Assembly: GCA_014843695.1 (NCBI GenBank)
Contig: CM026404.1
Coordinates: 2,612,458-2,676,457, forward strand
Direction of reading: 5' to 3'
DNA: 64,000 nucleotides
Source of the DNA: Archivesica marissinica
Lineage: Eukaryota; Mollusca; Bivalvia; Venerida; Vesicomyidae
In this document: one piece after another, positions 14,301 to 25,930 of the stretch
How positions within the stretch are numbered: the first letter of the stretch is position 1
Layout of the letters: each line of letters opens with the position of its first letter
Notes under the pieces: model-generated
Databases searched by the model: none
What the model was told of the DNA's origin: nothing
Seen by the model: the letters and a program-made list of their open reading frames with translations, nothing else
Program-made: the position numbers and the translations under genes

Positions 14301-17300
14301 CAATGCAAGCAAGATATGCTCCATTCATCCATACACCCATACACACAATGCAAGATATGCTCCATTCATCCATACACCCATACAGACAATGCAAGATATG
14401 CTCCATTCATCCATACACCCATACAGACAATGCAAGATATGCTCCATTCATCCATACACCCATACAGACAATGCAAGATATGCTCCATTCATCCATTCAC
14501 CCATACAGACAATGCAAGATATGCTCCATTCATCCATACACCCATACAGACAATGCAAGATATGCTCCATTCATCCATACACCCATACAGACAATGCAAG
14601 ATATGCTCCATTCATCCATACACCCATACAGACAATGCAAGATATGCTCCATTCATCCATACACCATACAGACAATGCAAGATATGCTCCATTCATCCAT
14701 ACACCCATACAGACAATGCAAGATATGCTCCATTCATCCATACACCCATACAGACAATGCAAGATATGCTCCATTCATCCATTCACCCATACAGACAATG
14801 CAAGATATGCTCCATTCATCCATACACCCATACAGACTATGCAAGCAAGATATGCTCCATTCATCCATACACCCATACACACAATGCAAGCAAGATATGC
14901 TCCATTCATCCATACACCCATACACACAATGCAAGATATGCTCCATTCATCCATACACCCATACAGACAATGCAAGATATGCTCCATTCACCCATTCACC
15001 CATACAGACAATGCAAGATATGCTCCATTCATCCATACAGACAATGCAAGATATGCTCCATTCATCCATACACCCATACAGACAATGCAAGATATGCTCC
15101 ATTCATCCATTCATCCATACAGACAATGCAAGATATGCTCCATTCATCCATACACCCATACAGACAATGCAAGATATGCTCCATTCATCCATACACCCAT
15201 ACAGACAATGCAAGATATGCTCCATTCATCCATACACCCATACAGACAATGCAAGATATGCTCCATTCATCCATACAACCATACATACAATGCAAGATAT
15301 GCTCCATTCATCCATACACCCATACAGACAATGCAAGATATGCTCCATTCATCCATACACCCATACAGACAATGCAAGATATGCTCCATTCATCCATACA
15401 GACAATGCAAGCAGATATGCTCCATTCATCCATTCACCCATACAGACAATGCAAGATATGCTCCATTCATCCATACAGACAATGCAAGATATGCTCCATT
15501 CATCCATACAGACAATGCAAGATATGCTCCATTCATCCATACAGACAATGCAAGATATGCTCCATTCATCCATTCACCATACAGACAATGCAAGATATGC
15601 TCCATTCATCCATACAGACAATGCAAGATATGCTCCATTTATCCATACACACAATGCAAGATATGCTCCATTCATCCATACAGACAATGCAAGATATGCT
15701 CCATTCATCCATACAGACAATGCAAGATATGCTCCATTCATCCATACACGACAATGCAAGATATGCTCCATTCATCCATACAGACAATGCAAGATATGCT
15801 CCATTCATCCATACAGACAATGCAAGATATGCTCCATTCATCCATACAGACAATGCAAGATATGCTCCATTCATCCATACAGACAATGCAAGATATGCTC
15901 CATTCATCCATACAGACAATGCAAGATATGCTCCATTCATCCATACAGACAATGCAAGATATGCTCCATTCATCCATTCATCCATACAGACAATGCAAGA
16001 TATGATCCATTCATCCATACAGACAAGATATGCTCCATTCATCCATACAGACAATGCAAGATATGCTCCATTCATCCATACAGACAATGCAAGATATGCT
16101 CCATTCATCCATCACCATACAGACAATGCAAGATATGCTCCATTCATCCATACAGACAAGATATGCTCCATTCATCCATACAGACAATGCAAGATATGCT
16201 CCATTCATCCATACAGACAATGCAAGATATGCTCCATTCATCCATACAGACAAGATATGCTTCATCCATACAGACAATGCAAGATATGCTCCATTCATCC
16301 ATACAGACAATGCAAGATATGCTCCATTCATCCATTCATCCATACAGACAATGCAAGATATGCTCCATTCATCCATACAGACAAGATATGCTTCATTCAT
16401 CCATACAGACAATGCAAGATATGCTCCATTCATCCATACAGACAATGCAAGATATGCTCCATTCATCCATTCATCCATACAGACAATGCAAGATATGCTC
16501 CATTCATCCATACAGACAAGATATGCTCCATTCATCCATACAGACAATGCAAGATATGCTCCATTCATCCATACAGACAATGCAAGATATGCTCCATTCA
16601 TCCATACAGACAATGCAAGATATGCTCCATTCATCCATACAGACAATGCAAGATATGCTCCATTCATCCATACAGACAATGCAAGATATGCTCCATTCAT
16701 CCATACAGACAATGCAAGATATGCTCCATTCATCCATACAGACAAGATATGCTCCATTCATCCATACAGACAATGCAAGATATGCTCCATTCATCCATAC
16801 AGACAATGCAAGATATGCTCCATTCATCCATACAGACAAGATATGCTCCATTCATCCATACAGACAATGCAAGATATGCTCCATTCATCCATACAGACAA
16901 TGCAAGATATGCTCCATTCATCCATACAGACAATGCAAGATATGCTCCATTCATCCATACAGACAATGCAAGATATGCTCCATTCATCCATACAGACAAT
17001 GCAAGATATGCTCCATTCATCCATCACCCATACAGACAATGCAAGATATGCTCCATTCATCCATACAGACAATGCAAGATATGCTCCATTCATCCATACA
17101 GACAATGCAAGATATGCTCCATTCATCCATACAGACAATGCAAGATATGCTCCATTCATCCATACAGACAATGCAAGATATGCTCCATTCATCCATACAG
17201 ACAATGCAAGATATGCTCCATTCATCCATACAGACAATGCAAGATATGCTCCATTCATCCATACACCCATACAGACAATGCAAGATATGCTCCATTAATC

Positions 17301-19471
17301 CATACACCCATACAGACAATGCAAGATATGCTCCATTCATCCATACACCCATACAGACAATGCAAGATATGCTCCATTCATCCATACACACAATGCAAGA
17401 TATGCTCCATTCATCCATACAGACAATGCAAGATATGCTCCATTCATCCATTCATCCATACAGACAATGCAAGATATGCTCCATTCATCCATACAGACAA
17501 TGCAAGATATGCTCTATTCATCCATACAGACAATGCAAGATATGCTCCATTCATCCATACAGACAATGCAAGATATGCTCCATTCATCCATACAGACAAT
17601 GCAAGATATGCTCCATTCATCCATTCATCCATACACACAATGCAAGATATGATCCATTTATCCATACAGACAAGATATGCTCCATTCATCCATACAGACA
17701 ATGCAAGATATGCTCCATTCATCCATACAGACAATGCAAGATATGCTCCATACATCCATACAGACAATGCAAGATATGCTCCATTCATCCATACAGACAA
17801 TGCAAGATATGCTCCATTCATCCAAACAGACAATGCAAGATATGCTCCATTCATCCAAACAGACAATGCAAGATATGCTCCATTCATCCATTCATCCATA
17901 CAGACAATGCAAGATATGCTCCATTCATCCATACAGACAATGCAAGATATGCTCCATTCATCCATACAGACAATGCAAGATATGCTCCATTCATCCATAC
18001 AGACAAGATATGCTTCATCCATACAGACAATGCAAGATATGCTCCATTCATCCATACAGACAATGCAAGATATGCTCCATTCATCCATACAGACAATGCA
18101 AGATATGCTCCATTCATCCATACAGACAAGATATGCTCCATTCATCCATACAGACAATGCAAGATATGCTCCATTCATCCATACAGACAATGCAAGATAT
18201 GCTCCATTCATCCATACAGACAATGCAAGATATGCTCCATTCATCCATACAGACAATGCAAGATATGCTCCATTCATCCATACAGACAATGCAAGATATG
18301 CTCCATTCATCCATACAGACAATGCAAGATATGCTCCATTCATCCATACAGACAATGCAAGATATGCTCCATTCATCCATACAGACAATGCAAGATATGC
18401 TCCATTCATCCATACAGACAATGCAAGATATGCTCCATTCATCCATACAGACAATGCAAGATATGCTCCATTCATCCATACAGACAAGATATGCTCCATT
18501 CATCCATACAGACAATGCAAGATATGCTCCATTCATCCATACAGACAATGCAAGATATGCTCCATTCATCCATACAGACAAGATATGCTCCATTCATCCA
18601 TACAGACAAGTTTCATCCATACAACAATGCAAGATATGCTCCATTCACCATACAGACAATGCAAGATATGCTCCATTCATCCATTCAGACAATGCAAGAT
18701 ATGCTCCATTCATCCATACAGACAATGCAAGATATGCTCCATTCATCCATACAGACAATGCAAGATATGCTCCATTCATCCATACAGACAAGATATGCTT
18801 CATCCATACAGACAATGCAAGATATGCTCCATTCATCCATACAGACAATGCAAGATATGCTCCATTCATCCATACAGACAATGCAAGATATGCTCCATTC
18901 ATCCATACAGACAAGATATGCTCCATTCATCCATACAGACAATGCAAGATATGCTCCATTCATCCATACAGACAATGCAAGATATGCTCCATTCATCCAT
19001 ACAGACAATGCAAGATATGCTCCATTCATCCATACAGACAATGCAAGATATGCTCCATTCATCCATACAGACAATGCAAGATATGCTCCATTCATCCATA
19101 CAGACAATGCAAGATATGCTCCATTCATCCATACAGACAATGCAAGATATGCTCCATTCATCCATACAGACAATGCAAGATATGCTCCATTCATCCATAG
19201 ACAATGCAAGATATGCTCCATTCATCCATACAGACAATGCAAGATATGCTCCATTCATCCATACAGACAAGATATGCTCCATTCATCCATTCATCCATAC
19301 AGACAATGCAAGATATGCTCCATTCATCCATACAGACAATGCAAGATATGCTCCATTCATCCATACAGACAAGATATGCTCCATTCATCCATACAGACAA
19401 GATATGCTCCATTCATCCATTCATCCATACACACAATGCAAGATATGCTCCATTCACCCATACAGACAATG
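11360..19471. repeat. 8.1-kb array, 33/41-bp units with higher-order blocks
   Basis: The base unit is 33 bp: AAGATATGCTCCATTCATCC followed by ATACAGACAATGC. A longer form of about 41 bp inserts ACACCCAT, a 37-bp form duplicates CAAG, and a shorter form loses AATGC (AGACAAGATATG). From 11.4 to about 15.4 kb the long and short units are arranged in recurring blocks; for example the blocks near 11.54-11.98, 13.34-13.69 and 14.04-14.39 kb are nearly identical. From about 15.4 kb the array is mostly plain 33-bp units with scattered deletion units. None of the common units contains a stop in most frames, so open frames of up to 2694 codons run through on the plus strand and many hundred-codon frames on the minus strand. 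Confidence 0.97.
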
Positions 19472-19616
19472 CAACAACAATACCCCTCCGTTACTGGCCG
19501 GAAAGACAAGCCGGGGACATCAAATACTGCTAGGGAAAACCAGCTGTATATAAACTTTAAAAATATTATTTTAAAATAAAAGTTAAAGTAGAAAATGGGC
19601 ATAAATCTATGAAAAT

Positions 19617-19851
19617 GCTTCATGTATATTGTACATGATGCTTAGGGTATATTGTACATGATGTTTAGGGTATATTGTACATGATGTTTGGGGTATATTG
19701 TACATGATGTTTAGGGAATATCGTACATGATGTTTGGGGTATATTGTACATGATGTTTAGGGTATATTGTACATGATGTTTAGGGTATATTGTACATGAT
19801 GTTTAGGGTATATTGTACATGATGTTTAGGGTATAATGTACATGATGTTGA
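19617..19851. repeat. Minisatellite, 23-bp unit
   Basis: About ten copies with core GTATATTGTACATGATGTTT followed by AGG. Confidence 0.95.
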
Positions 19852-19855
19852 TTGC

Positions 19856-19989
19856 AGGTTATAAAGCTTTTATCAAATTTCAAACTCGATCTGACGCTTT
19901 CTGATTGGTTGAGACGAGAACAAATCACAAACTCAACCAATCATACCACTTGAGCTCGTGTCTGAGATCTGAGAAAAGGTTTATAACCT
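19856..19989. mobile_element. Small foldback element (MITE-like)
   Basis: The ends AGGTTATAAAGCTTTTATC and the complement of GAGAAAAGGTTTATAACCT form a terminal inverted repeat of about 19 bp with few mismatches. Inside, GATTGGTTGAG and CTCAACCAATC form a second nested inverted repeat. No clear target-site duplication is visible. Confidence 0.6.
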
Positions 19990-20009
19990 CCGACCCAGGT
20001 GAACTAATG

Positions 20010-20300
20010 CAGACGGATCTGTAGTCCAGTGGTTAATACACTGGACTGGTAATCCAGGGATCGCAGGTTCGATCCCCCGTCTGACTCTAATAAAGTTAAC
20101 AGTCTTACAGATGGAAAGTTAAACAGAGGTCTTGTGTCAGTGCTGTACACATCGCATGTAAAAGAACCAGAGGAGACTCTGGAATGGGTCTCTGTCTGCA
20201 TCATTGCACTATCGTCCAAAAATCTAAAATGACAAATCTCTTCAGGAGGCGTCGCTCATATGGGTAACCGGTAGCAACAATAAATAAACGTAAAAACACA
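20010..20300 (+). mobile_element. SINE with tRNA-Thr-like head, copy 1
   Basis: The head contains an A-box-like TAGTCCAGTGG and a B-box GGTTCGATCCC, with CTGGACTGGTAATCCAG reading as an anticodon arm with GGT. The head is flanked by CAGACGG and CCGTCTG, which pair, but with extra bases before the A box, so it is not a canonical cloverleaf. The body contains AAAAGAACCAGAGGAGACTC and CTTCAGGAGGCGTCGCTCAT and ends in AATAAATAAACGTAAA. A second plus-strand copy is at 44270-44560. Confidence 0.82.
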
Positions 20301-20858
20301 CACAACTAATGAAATATAAAGCCAATAATATCAGCAACCTGAAATGCCACAACAACAATATCATCATTTTGTATCAACAACCTCATCAATTTAAGTTGCT
20401 GCAAAAAAACAACAAAAATAATAAATTACAATGTATTCGTATATGATAAATTGCTAAAACTCTTTCACAATAGAATTGCACATTACTGCTGAAAAATCAG
20501 CAAATACATCTATTTAAACATTATTACAATAACAAAAAAACATATATACAACTTTATAATTCACGAAAAACAGTGATTCTATAAGCTATATCACAAATGT
20601 CACACTTTATGGTAGAATATTTACATCGCTATTGCATTTCCTTCAATGAACGTATGTGCCCTCATTGGATACATTTTCGTACGAGGGTTTCCAACTAATG
20701 ATATGCAGCTGACATGTGCACTCGAAGTTATAGGCATGCACATTCGCAGTGATAGGCAGCGTTTTTCGCGAGAAAGGGCATGTCTTACATTTCCAAGTTC
20801 CACATTTTAAACATTTTAAATGCCAAATTTGTTACATTTTCAAGTCATTGAAAAGAGG
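20301..20858. other. AT-rich sequence, no recognised feature
   Basis: No recognisable gene or repeat found in this stretch. Confidence 0.5.
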
Positions 20859-20978
20859 TTAATAGTTTCCATCGTGTATGAACTACATTGGGTGTGCTTA
20901 AAGTTAGTGTGGATGCCTTCAGCCTCCAAACACATTAACCACACCCACTGTAGTTCATACACTGATGGAAACTTTTAA
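20859..20978. mobile_element. Foldback MITE flanked by TTAA
   Basis: AGTTTCCATCGTGTATGAAC and, inverted, GTTCATACACTGATGGAAAC form arms of about 40 bp around a short loop. Both ends abut TTAA (20859-20862 and 20975-20978), the target duplicated by piggyBac- and Kolobok-type elements. The superfamily assignment is inference from the TTAA alone. Confidence 0.65.
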
Positions 20979-21032
20979 CCCGCGATTCATTCCTTAAGTG
21001 TATGTGTACAATTTTATAAAGTCTGTGGGGGT

Positions 21033-21776
21033 GGCAGATATGGGATGTGGGGGATGTAGGGGGTGGGGATGTGGGAGATGTAGGGGTTGGTGGATGTAGG
21101 GGTTGTGGGTTGTAGGGGTTAGGGATGTAGGGGTGGGGATGTGGGGGATGTAGGGGGATGTGGGGGATGTAGGGGTTGGTGGATGTGGGAGATGTAGGGG
21201 TTGGGAGATGTAGGGGTTGGGAGATGTAGGGGTTGGGGGATGTGGGGGATGTAGGGGTTAGGGATGTAGGGGTGGGGATGTGGGGGATGTAGGGGTTGGG
21301 GATGTGGGGGATGTAGGGGTTGGTGGATGTAGGGGTTGGTGGATGTAGGTTGTAGGGGTTAGGGATGTAGGGGTGGGGATGTAGGGGTTAGGGATGTATC
21401 GGTTGTGGGATGTGGGGGGGGGTGGGGGATGTGGGGATGTAGGGGATGTGGGAGATGTAGGGGTTGGTGGATGTAGGGGTTGGTGGGTTGTAGGGATTAG
21501 GGATGTAGGGGTGGGGATGTGGGGGATGTAGGGGTTGGGGATGTAGGGGTGGGGATGTGGGGGATGTAGGGGTTGGGGGATGTGGGGATGTAGGGGTTGG
21601 TGGATGTAGGGGTTGGGGGTTGTAGGGGTTGTAGGGGTTAGGGATGTAGGGGTGGGGATGTGGGGGATGTAGGGGGTGGGGGATGTGGGAGATGTAGGGG
21701 TTGGGGGATGTGGGAGATGTAGGGGTTGGGAGATGTAGGGGTTGGGGAATGTAGAGGGTGGGGGATGTGGGGGTAC
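21033..21776. repeat. G-rich irregular minisatellite
   Basis: Permutations of GGGGATGTGGGGGATGTAGG and GGGGTTGG on the plus strand over about 740 bp. Dozens of runs of three or more G spaced by 3-5 bases make this strand a strong G-quadruplex candidate. The minus strand reads as open proline/threonine-rich frames that I do not treat as genes. Confidence 0.93.
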
Positions 21777-21836
21777 TCTGCTCTGCACAGATGTGTGACT
21801 CAGTATCCTCTAGTAACATGATAAAAGCGGGGAAGA

Positions 21837-21968
21837 TACGTCATGCCATTTAACTACAAACAAAATCCTTACGTCATGCCATTTAACTACAAACAAAATC
21901 CTTACGTCATGCCATTTAACCACAAACAAAATCCTTACGTCATGCCATTTAACCACAAGCAAAATCTA
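21837..21968. repeat. Tandem repeat, 33-bp unit, four copies
   Basis: Four copies spaced exactly 33 bp apart with core TACGTCATGCCATTTAACTA then CAAACAAAATCCT. The last two copies carry ACCACA in place of ACTACA. Confidence 0.93.
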
Positions 21969-22917
21969 TTTATAGTAACAAGTTTGTTATATTAGATTGG
22001 ACAAAACAAACTCTGTGCATCAATACCGTAAAGACGAGTTACAAAAGGATTTGTGAAGTTGAAACAAACGAAAGGCTAAGCACACAATGGACAGTGTCCC
22101 ACAATATACAAAATCAACTTGATATTTCTGATGTCACTTTCAAATATGTTTTTCTCAGTGATGGCAATTTCTGCACATTGTTTTAAAGTGACACTACATC
22201 GCAAAAAGCAAATAAAATGCATTTGTTCACATATAAGTGCATTGTTACTACAAATTCTTCTGAATATATTCGAATACTAACATTGAATCAATAAACAGTG
22301 TTTTTGTGGATTGAAAGTATGATTTCATATAACGGTCATCCATGCTCTTGAATTGACGTTTGTTTGTCACCGGAGTCAATACTAAACGCGAGGTAATGTC
22401 GTTTAGAGATAATTTAATTAAGAATAGTCTACAAATAAATAGGCACAAATGTGAGATATAACGGTTAATCTGTACCATAAATCGTGTTATTCAGGATACA
22501 CTAGTTGTATTACGCATGTTATATATATTATTTTGTTATGTCAACAAACCGCGTATACGACGTTTGTTTATTAATAGGAAAAGACATTCTGTATAAATTT
22601 ATGTTTTCATCGATGTGTCGCTTTAAATCGCATGACACAACATATATAATGGAAAAATAAACCTGAATTATTTAAAGTAACAATGGCAGCCATTTTGATC
22701 CAATGAATTTTTCCCCGAACATGAATGTTCTCCTAAATTGCAAATGTAAATCTTATGTGGTATTCTCAAAAAGGAAACGTTACACATAATCAATATATAG
22801 TAACAAGTTGGCCATATTGGATATGACAAAAACAAGATTCAGTCGATTGATGGGTCTCGATGCGAGGAAACTCGTAAAAATACGTGAATCGAAACATTAC
22901 ATGCAAAGCAAACAATT
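21969..22917. other. AT-rich intergenic sequence
   Basis: No gene recognised. A diverged phrase around TATAGTAACAAGTT recurs near 21970 and 22797, and a shorter form near 23235, hinting at old duplications. Confidence 0.4.
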
Positions 22918-22919
22918 TA

Positions 22920-23021
22920 CAGTCAAACCTGTGTTAGTAGTCACCTCGATTAAGCAGCCACCTGTTCTAAGCAGCCACTTTCTGTGATTCCATTGGCCAG
23001 CTGCTTAAGACAGTTTGACTG
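22920..23021. mobile_element. TA-flanked MITE, 102 bp
   Basis: Ends CAGTCAAACCTGTGTTAG and, inverted, CAGTTTGACTG with TA dinucleotides immediately outside (22918-22919 and 23022-23023). The internal phrase GTCACCTCGATTAAGCAGCC recurs in truncated form at 25089-25127. TA target and CAGT termini fit the Tc1/mariner-pogo group. That group assignment is inference. Confidence 0.75.
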
Positions 23022-23023
23022 TA

Positions 23024-23447
23024 TTTATAATATCTTTGATCCAGCAATAGATATACAATCTGCAATGATGTGGGATTCAACATCATACAGTATAATAATG
23101 AATTCTAAAACAATGTGTGATGCTGCTTAGCCACAATTGAAACGCTAAAAGCAAATTTGTAAATAACCATGTACATGATAGAAAATAAATATGTTTAAAC
23201 CAAAAGCATATTAACGCCATGTTAAATGCAAACTATTTATAGTAACATATCATACATAATTCAATAATTATTTTGCATGCAGATCTTCCCATTATTTCGC
23301 TACACACACGAGTTCAAATACATGAGATAAAACACCCGGAGAACTTCTGGTATATTAATATTACAACATGATGTCTAAACTAGGTTCATGATGATAAACG
23401 TACCCTATGTGGTATTCCTGAAAGTGTTCAACAACTTGTGTTTGCAC
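23024..23447. other. Intergenic sequence, no recognised feature
   Basis: AT-rich, no long open frame or repeat seen. Confidence 0.5.
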
Positions 23448-23746
23448 GGCTCATTCTAGGTCACAATGTTTACGAGAAGTGAGAAAGCGCTCAATTGCGG
23501 CTATAAAGTGTGTTATTTAATATAATTCAACAATAGAGTTAAAATACACAATATCACCATTAAATAGAACATATGAATAGAAGGTGTGCTTTATAACGGG
23601 CCAGTGTATCTTACTGGATAACATTTTGTATGAAAATTATATAAAAGCAAGATTATTGGGGTTTTTTTTTTTTTAGGGATAAGGGTTGCGAAGTCAGTGT
23701 CCCTAGGACAACTATTTCACCCAAATCGCGCTCTAATATGAGCCCT
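23448..23746. mobile_element. Dispersed inverted-repeat element, copy 1
   Basis: About 300 bp alignable end to end with 54736-55026. It starts GGCTCATTCTAGGTCA and ends CTCTAATATGAGCCC, giving an imperfect terminal inverted repeat of about 14 bp. Shared internal phrases include GTTAAAATACACAATAT and CCATTAAAT. Confidence 0.65.
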
Positions 23747-23822
23747 GGTTTATAATAAGTCGGATGTATTAAAGATAGATGATAAGGTTAATGATGATAT
23801 GTCAAGATGCTTGCACAAAGAT

Positions 23823-24181
23823 GAAATGTGTCTACATCCGACACTCATGCCAGGGATATCACAATGGTGTCATGTCTACATCCGACACTCATGCCAGGGA
23901 TATCACAACGGTGTATGTCTACATCCGACACTCATACCAGGGATATCACAACGGTGTCATGTCTACATCCGACACTCATGCCAGGGATATCACAACGGTG
24001 TCATGTCTACATCCGACACTCATGCCAGGGATATCACAACAGTGTCATGTCTACATCCGACACTCATGCCAGGGATATCACAACGGTGTCATGTCTACAT
24101 CCGACACTCATGCCAGGGATATCACAACGGTGTCATGTCTACATCCGACACTCATGCCAGGGATATCACAATGGTGTCATA
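23823..24181. repeat. Minisatellite, 44-bp unit
   Basis: Eight copies with core TCTACATCCGACACTCATGC then CAGGGATATCACAACGGTGTCATG. One copy lacks the TCA of GTGTCATG. Confidence 0.95.
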
Positions 24182-24609
24182 AAAAATAAGCGTAGTGCGC
24201 ATGTGCAGCGAAACAGTCGATATGAACAAACTATCGATCCGAGAATGTAAAGACATATGGCCGTTTCAGAAGCTAACTGCATTTTGTATAATTCCTGGGA
24301 TAAATATTACTTCTAACCTTTTGCCGCCATATTAGATCTCGACAAACAACAGCTTGACCCGAGATTAGGCGATTTAGGTCCAAAAGTGAAAATGACATCA
24401 CTAGTATCGAAACCAAGGTCATTTGAGTGGAAACCGGATTTACCTAGATCACTCTCGAGACCCATGTGATCTCCCCCAATATCCCTCGGAACTTTGGTCT
24501 AGGCAATCCAATAATAAAACATTAAAACATTGCGTCTACATCTGCCAACACAATTGTAATACCTTCACAGACTTTGGTCACGGCAAGCTGAACTTAATCA
24601 GGGGATTAC
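24182..24609. other. 3' flank of the LPGAT1-like last exon
   Basis: Sequence downstream, in minus-strand sense, of the exon 5 stop codon. The 3' UTR should lie here. I did not find a convincing AATAAA on the minus strand close to the stop. Confidence 0.4.
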
Positions 24610-25046
24610 CTACCAAATAAAGCTGACCGGATATGACAATAAATACCACATTGGACTGTAAATATACAACCAGAATATATAGGATGAAACTGCATAGAAT
24701 ACATATGCAATCATAAACCAAACTTTGTCGAAGGGCACTTCATGGCGTACAACACGAGGTAAAGTCCGTTCCTGCTTGTCCGTTGAATCGAGACTGGACC
24801 CATGTTGATAAAAATTATCCAGAATCAGTTCTTTCTCAGTATACCTGTCATAAAGCCAAGCTGTTCTACCTTCAAGGTTTGCTGGAATGTCCGACAATGG
24901 GTATGCACGGTAATGTACATGTATGTTCCGAGGTTCCCACCATCCAATGCATATTCCTGGCATATCAATAGCTTCAGCATTTGGGTAAGCCAAGGTCATG
25001 TCCACTACCCATTCTATTCCATTATGCTTATTCCCTGGTTTCATCT
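24610..25046 (-). CDS. LPGAT1: LPGAT1-like acyltransferase, exon 5 (C-terminal part and stop)
   Basis: This last exon encodes residues about 230-374. The acceptor is TTTTTTTCCTAG at the 25047 side, followed by AG ATG AAA, so it needs one base from the previous exon; exon 4 supplies G to complete GAG. The frame ends at TAG (24610-24612). Recognisable LPGAT1 C-terminal features are a GIEWVVDMTLAYPNAEAIDM block, HVHYRAYPLSDIP, and TAWLYDRYTEKE, followed by a hydrophobic segment (VWFMIAYVFYAVSSYIFW) that fits the family's C-terminal membrane span. In LPGAT1 proteins this part follows the acyltransferase core and anchors the enzyme in the endoplasmic reticulum membrane. The family acylates lysophospholipids, reported for lysophosphatidylglycerol and lysophosphatidylethanolamine. 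The exon is on the opposite strand to exons 1-3, which points to a scaffold error or an inversion. The plus-strand frames over it are antisense shadows. Confidence 0.9.
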
Positions 25047-25088
25047 CTAGGAAAAAAAGCATCTTCAGTGAATCTATATACAGGTACA

Positions 25089-25127
25089 ATTAAACCTGTG
25101 TTAGTGGTCACCTCTATTAAGCAGCCA
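25089..25127. mobile_element. Truncated MITE fragment
   Basis: AAACCTGTGTTAGTGGTCAC followed by CTCTATTAAGCAGCC matches the left part of the MITE at 22920-23021. It lies just inside intron 4 next to the exon 5 acceptor and is cut off by the 14-bp array. Confidence 0.65.
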
Positions 25128-25136
25128 TGTGTGTCC

Positions 25137-25930
25137 ATAAAATGTACAGGTATCAATGTACAGGTATCAATGTACAGGTATAAATGTACAGGTATAAATG
25201 TACAGGTATCAATGTACAGGTATCAATGTACAGGTATAAATGTACAGGTATCAATGTACAGGTATAAATGTACAGGTATCAATGTACAGGTATCAATGTA
25301 CAGGTATAAATGTACAGGTATAAATGTACAGTACAGGTATAAATGTACAGGTATAAATGTACAGGTATAAATGATACTAGTGTGTCCATGGAAATGTACA
25401 GGTATCAATGTACAGGTATAAATGTACAGGTATAAAAGAACAGGTATAAATGTACAGGTATAAATGTACAGTACAGGTATAAATGTACAGGTATAAATGT
25501 ACAGGTATAAATGTACAGGTATCAATGTACAGGTATAAATGTACAGGTATCAATGTACAGGTATAAATGTACAGGTATCAATGTACAGGTATAAATGTAC
25601 AGGTATCAATGTACAGGTATCAATGTACAGGTATCAATGTACAGGTATCAATGTACAGGTATCAATGTACAGGTATAAATGTACAGGTATCAATGTACAG
25701 GTATAAATGTACAGGTATAAATGTACAGGTATAAATGATACTAGTGTGTCCATGAACATGTACAGGTATCAATGTACAGGTATCAATGTACAGGTATCAA
25801 TGTACAGGTATAAATGTACAGGTATAAATGTACAGGTATAAATGTACAGCTATCAATGTACAGGTATAAATGTACAGGTATAAATGTACAGGTATAAATG
25901 ATACTAGTGTGTCCATGAAAATGTACAGGT
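25137..25930. repeat. Minisatellite, 14-bp unit, in LPGAT1 intron 4
   Basis: About 50 copies of TACAGGTATAAATG or TACAGGTATCAATG. A marker phrase ATACTAGTGTGTCCATG recurs near 25376, 25738 and 25905, and a related GTGTGTCCAT is near 25127, so whole sub-arrays of roughly 170-360 bp were duplicated. Confidence 0.95.

Noticed and set aside
11284..19579. Open frames of up to 2694 codons across the 33-bp array, on both strands
   Set aside because: They are a by-product of repeat units that lack stop codons in most frames. Several frames are open at once on both strands, there is no recognisable domain, and unit-length changes shift the frame freely.
20010..20083. Functional tRNA-Thr gene
   Set aside because: The A and B boxes are present, but extra bases separate the acceptor strand from the A box, the T stem is mispaired, and the sequence continues into a body shared with 44270-44560. 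It is a SINE head.
23823..24181. CRISPR-like array
   Set aside because: The 44-bp units abut without spacers, and the sequence is eukaryotic in character.
24783..25050. Plus-strand frames at 24783-24971 and 24802-25050
   Set aside because: They are antisense shadows of LPGAT1 exon 5, which has clear protein similarity on the minus strand.
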